This document shows, piece by piece, positions 34,042 through 37,512 of a stretch of DNA of 37,512 nt. Both the position numbers and the translations under genes were made by a program. Positions within the stretch are counted from its first letter, which is position 1. Each line of letters opens with the position of its first letter. Below the pieces are notes generated by a model. The model had not been told where the DNA came from. It saw only the letters and a list, made by a program, of their open reading frames with translations, and did not search any database. The stretch comes from Chlamydiota bacterium (GTDB lineage: Bacteria; Chlamydiota; Chlamydiia; Chlamydiales; Rhabdochlamydiaceae): positions 1 through 37,512 of the forward strand of contig JABDFI010000015.1 of the NCBI GenBank assembly GCA_013286595.1, given 5' to 3'.

Positions 34042-37000
34042 ATGTTAACCTTTCAAGATATCATCCATCATCTCAACGAATTCTGGGTCAAACAAGGTTG
34101 CATTATCCATCAAGGACATGATGTTGAAGTGGGCGCAGGTACATTTAATCCCGCTACCTTTTTGCGCTGTTTAGGTCCCGAACCATATCGCACGGCTTAT
34201 GTCGAACCCTCTAGACGCCCCTCCGACGGACGTTACGGTGATAATCCCAACCGCGTGCAATTGTTCCATCAGTATCAAGTCATCATCAAACCATCACCGA
34301 CTAACATTCAACAGCTCTATCTCGAATCGTTAAAATCTTTAGGACTTGACCTTAAAAAACACGACATCCGCTTTGTCCACGACGACTGGGAAGGCCCCAC
34401 TCTGGGCGCCTGGGGACTTGGATGGGAAGTGTGGTGCGATGGCATGGAAATCACTCAGTTCACTTACTTTCAAGCCATCGGCAGCCTACCCCTTCATCCT
34501 ATCAGTGTAGAAATCACTTATGGACTAGAAAGGTTAGCGATGTTCATTCAGAACAAGCAGAATCTTTTTGATCTCAAGTGGAACGATCAACTCACCTTCC
34601 GCGATATTTCTTATCGCAGCGAAATAGAATGGAGCACGTACAATTTTCAAGAAGCATCAACCGCGATGTGGATGCGCCATTTTGAAGATTTTGAACAAGA
34701 AGCAAAATCCTTGATCGCGTGCCATCTTCCTATTCCCGCTTACGATTTTGTCATGAAAGCCTCACATGCCTTTAACATGTTGAACGCGCGTGGAGTGATA
34801 TCTGTCACAGAGCGCACAGGTTATATCACGCGCATTCGAGACTTATCGCGACTTATTGCCACAGAATACGTGGCAATGCGCGAACAATTGGGCTATCCAT
34901 TAATGAGTTCCCTCAAAGAAAAACCTATTAAGCCGGCACAACTCCTTAAAACTACACCTCGCTTTTCCCCCGAAAAAAAACAGGATTTCTTATTGGAAAT
35001 TGGTTCAGAACAACTGCCAGCTGCTTTCATTCCGATTGGAACGCAGAACTTAGAAAAAGAAGTGAGAAAGCTTCTTGAAACAGAACAACTAGACTTCCAA
35101 GAGCTTCAGATCTTCGGCACACCGCAGAGACTCGCGGTGTTGGTCAAAGGACTTGTTGAAGGATCTGAACCCAAAGAAATCCTACGCAGAGGACCTGCGG
35201 TTTCATCCGCCTTCCAACCATCGGGCATGCCCACTCCTCAAGGAGAAGGTTTTCTTAAATCGTTGGGCCATTCACAAGTTTCTCTCGATATTATCCGCAA
35301 GAAGAAAATTAAAGGTCTCCAGATCGATACTATTAAAGATACCGAATATCTTTTTGCGACGATTTCTGAGCCTGGCAAATCGAGCTTTGTCCTCCTATCT
35401 CATGCTCTTCCCAAGCTCATCTTGCAACTGGAGTTCCCTAAAAAGATGCGTTGGGGCAGTCTCGACATTAGCTATGCACGTCCCATCCATTGGATCGTCG
35501 CTCTACTAGGTGAAAAAGTCATTCCTTTCCAGGTGGGAGATATTCTCTCCAATCGCCACTCCTTTGGCCATGCGCAACTCAAACCCAAAAAAATCACCTT
35601 AAGACACGCGAAGGACTATGTACAAGAACTAAAAAAACATTGCGTTCTAGCGAGTATCGAAGAGAGAAAAACTAGCATCCTCAAACAGCTCAAAGCCATC
35701 GAAAAAAAAGTCAAAGGGAAAGCTGTTGCTCAAGACCGCGTTCTTCCTCAAGTTTTACATCTCACGGAATGGCCTTTGTTGACGCATGCTGGGTTTGAAG
35801 CTGCCTTCTTACGAGCGCCTAAAGAAATCCTCATTTCTGAAATGGTGGAGCACCAAAAGTATTTTCCAGTAGCTGATAACAAGAACAACTTGAAGAACAT
35901 CTTCATCATCACGGCAGATACTACACCCAACGAAACGATCCGTCGCGGCAACCAAAAAGTACTCTCTGCCCGTTTAACTGATGGAGTCTTTCTCTTCGAA
36001 CAAGATGTGAAACAACCTCTTGAATTGCTGAATGAAAAACTGCGTGTGATGACCTACCAAAAAGAATTGGGCTCAATGTTTGATAAAATGAAGCGCCTGA
36101 TTGCCATCTCACAAGTTTTAAATACCCATCTCAACATCGCTGATCCTAAGAAAGTAAATAGAGCAGCGCTACTATCCAAAGCCGATCTCGCCTCCAATCT
36201 GGTAGGAGAATTTCCTGAATTACAAGGGACAATTGGCAAATACTACGCTATGGCTCAAATGGAAGATCCAGAAGTAGCTGCTGCGCTCGAAGAACAGTGG
36301 ATGCCTCGATGTGAAGGTGCGCCTTTACCTCAGAGCCCAACAGGGATTGTCCTCAGTCTTGCTGATAAAATTGACAACTTGATTGCTTGCTATAGTGTTG
36401 GACTAAAACCCTCCTCTTCCAGCGATCCTTATGCCTTGCGCAGGCAAGCTATTGGCATCATCAAGCTATTAATCGATCATCAAAAGAGCATTAACTTAAA
36501 ACAGGTTCTCGATGAGGCTTGTATCTCTTTCCCCAAGATCGCCAATTCCCCTTCTCTAATCTCAGATATCCTCTCGTTCATTACAGCGCGAGCAAAAAGT
36601 GTCTTTGAAGAGTATGGATTTAAAAAAGATGAATGTGAAGCCGCGTTGCAAGGACTGTGCATTGATCCTTTCGATCAATTCCGCAAAACGCAAGCTCTGC
36701 ATCTCTTCAGGCAATCGGGCAAGGAATTTTCTAAGCTCTATGAGGTCTACAAGCGCGCTAAAGGTCAACTGGGAAACCCCTCTTCATCTCCTTTTAATCC
36801 CCAGCTCCTCAAAGAACCTGCTGAAAAGGAGTTAATCCATGCACTTGAAGTTCTCTACAAGCACTGGAAAACTACGCTTCAGCAAAAGAACTACGGTCAC
36901 GCCTTTGCATTGATCGCTACCCTTCAAACACCCTTGGCATGCTTATTTGACTCTGTAAAAATATTAGATGACGATCTAGCATTGAGAAACAACCGGATCG

Positions 37001-37071
37001 CTCTACTTCAGATGGTGTTTACTCCGTTTCAAGAGCTTCTTGACTTCAGTAAAATCCAGGATCTGGGATGA
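34042..37071 (+). CDS. glyQS: Glycyl-tRNA synthetase, fused alpha and beta subunits
   Basis: Charges tRNA-Gly. Most bacteria with this type use separate GlyQ and GlyS; here one 1009-residue chain holds both, as in chlamydiae. Residues 1-~290 are the alpha subunit: [58 protein letters not shown] and [20 protein letters not shown]. After a linker, ~313-1009 is the beta subunit: [53 protein letters not shown] and a C-terminal DALR-like helical region ([18 protein letters not shown]). AGGA lies ahead of the ATG. Its TGA overlaps the ATG of the next gene. Confidence 0.98.
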   Translation: MLTFQDIIHHLNEFWVKQGCIIHQGHDVEVGAGTFNPATFLRCLGPEPYRTAYVEPSRRPSDGRYGDNPNRVQLFHQYQVIIKPSPTNIQQLYLESLKSLGLDLKKHDIRFVHDDWEGPTLGAWGLGWEVWCDGMEITQFTYFQAIGSLPLHPISVEITYGLERLAMFIQNKQNLFDLKWNDQLTFRDISYRSEIEWSTYNFQEASTAMWMRHFEDFEQEAKSLIACHLPIPAYDFVMKASHAFNMLNARGVISVTERTGYITRIRDLSRLIATEYVAMREQLGYPLMSSLKEKPIKPAQLLKTTPRFSPEKKQDFLLEIGSEQLPAAFIPIGTQNLEKEVRKLLETEQLDFQELQIFGTPQRLAVLVKGLVEGSEPKEILRRGPAVSSAFQPSGMPTPQGEGFLKSLGHSQVSLDIIRKKKIKGLQIDTIKDTEYLFATISEPGKSSFVLLSHALPKLILQLEFPKKMRWGSLDISYARPIHWIVALLGEKVIPFQVGDILSNRHSFGHAQLKPKKITLRHAKDYVQELKKHCVLASIEERKTSILKQLKAIEKKVKGKAVAQDRVLPQVLHLTEWPLLTHAGFEAAFLRAPKEILISEMVEHQKYFPVADNKNNLKNIFIITADTTPNETIRRGNQKVLSARLTDGVFLFEQDVKQPLELLNEKLRVMTYQKELGSMFDKMKRLIAISQVLNTHLNIADPKKVNRAALLSKADLASNLVGEFPELQGTIGKYYAMAQMEDPEVAAALEEQWMPRCEGAPLPQSPTGIVLSLADKIDNLIACYSVGLKPSSSSDPYALRRQAIGIIKLLIDHQKSINLKQVLDEACISFPKIANSPSLISDILSFITARAKSVFEEYGFKKDECEAALQGLCIDPFDQFRKTQALHLFRQSGKEFSKLYEVYKRAKGQLGNPSSSPFNPQLLKEPAEKELIHALEVLYKHWKTTLQQKNYGHAFALIATLQTPLACLFDSVKILDDDLALRNNRIALLQMVFTPFQELLDFSKIQDLG

Positions 37072-37512
37072 ACATCATCGACTTGCATAGCGATCTTCTC
37101 TCTTTCCTCATCCACAAAGAAGGTCGAACGCCTCTTGATCCTGCCTCTCGCAGCTCCTATCCTCAATTGCAAGCGGGGAACGTGGTCTTACAAACACTCG
37201 CCATTTTTTCTACAACATCTCCAAGATCGGTCCAACAAGCAGAAAAACAACTGGTTCTTTTCCGCACTCTTACTGAACACTATCCCCACTTATTCACCCG
37301 CGATCCCCTATCCACTACTTCATCGCTCGTTCGCCTGTTACCCGCTTTTGAAAATGCTTCCACGTTTGCCTTAGAAGATGAGCCTCTGGACATGGTGTTC
37401 ATCCGTCTCCAGCATCTTTTGAAAATTCTTGGGAAAATTGCCTACATCAGCCTCACATGGGATGGAGAAAACCGATTTGGGGGTGGCGTAGGTGCCTCTA
37501 TGGGTCTTAAAG
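37068..37512 (+). CDS. Membrane (renal-type) dipeptidase, 5' part
   Basis: The first 148 residues of a metallo-dipeptidase of the peptidase M19 family, cut by the window end. [19 protein letters not shown] has the first metal motif (HxD), and [15 protein letters not shown] matches the family's conserved NxxTLTWxxxN/xxG region. The ATG overlaps the glyQS stop (ATGA), so the two genes are translationally coupled. Such enzymes cleave dipeptides, sometimes of D-amino acids. In chlamydiae a role in peptide scavenging or peptidoglycan turnover is possible, unproven here. Confidence 0.85.
   Translation, partial: MNIIDLHSDLLSFLIHKEGRTPLDPASRSSYPQLQAGNVVLQTLAIFSTTSPRSVQQAEKQLVLFRTLTEHYPHLFTRDPLSTTSSLVRLLPAFENASTFALEDEPLDMVFIRLQHLLKILGKIAYISLTWDGENRFGGGVGASMGLK

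Overview
The window reads as chromosome of an environmental, amoeba-associated chlamydia (order Chlamydiales, outside Chlamydiaceae). Three signs point there. (1) glyQS is a single fused glycyl-tRNA synthetase. (2) The blocks glyQS / pgsA / glgA and rplY-pth-rpsF-rpsR-rplI-ispE follow the gene order I know from Chlamydia trachomatis, here with extra genes inserted. (3) There are F-box/leucine-rich-repeat proteins, an Inc-like membrane protein and a eukaryotic Myb-like protein, all typical of host-directed functions. I cannot name the species.

Layout. 1-1850: decayed accessory DNA, with the 5' part of a group II intron on the minus strand, a GxxExxY gene broken by an in-frame TGA, and a frameshifted AAA_4/AlbA-type gene. 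1847-8487: two minus-strand F-box/LRR proteins flanking a large NAD-glutamate dehydrogenase. 8579-12360: hrcA-grpE-dnaK heat-shock operon with a degenerate CIRCE operator and a dnaK terminator. 12594-13244: GNAT acetyltransferase. 13393-17671: an archaeal-type aspartyl-tRNA synthetase fused to a YbaK-like editing domain, a P1B metal ATPase, and two tiny cysteine-rich secreted/lipoprotein genes (one only 40 codons). 17678-19869: repeat-rich island carrying a protein with tandem repeats and a Myb-like domain. 19934-23256: heptose genes hldE-hldD and then ispE. 23661-27095: ribosomal/translation operon, prs and tRNA-Gln. 27173-31565: glycosyltransferase-like gene, glgA, pgsA, rlmN. 31989-33786: MntR-like regulator and an Inc-like membrane protein. 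34042-end: glyQS and the start of a membrane dipeptidase.

The most striking non-genic signal is a set of small palindromic repeats, here called A to E. Family A (about 170 bp when full, ~67-bp arms, ends GACCTCTTTCGAAA, TA at the flanks) occurs as full, half and end-only copies across the window. Family B (101-183 bp, ends GAGGCAATTGCAAAACT) occurs three times. Family C (ends TATACTGCGCCCG) occurs twice, flanking ispE, and one copy contains a nested A element. D and E are single large palindromes. Several gene 3' ends (gdh, the second LRR gene, pgsA, ispE) take their stop codons and last residues from these elements, and others sit directly in front of start codons (glgA, the Myb gene).

Core genes supply translation, protein folding, LPS-heptose, isoprenoid, glycogen and phospholipid functions. 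The accessory genes look like host-interaction and metal-handling cargo in a genome shaped by non-autonomous mobile repeats.
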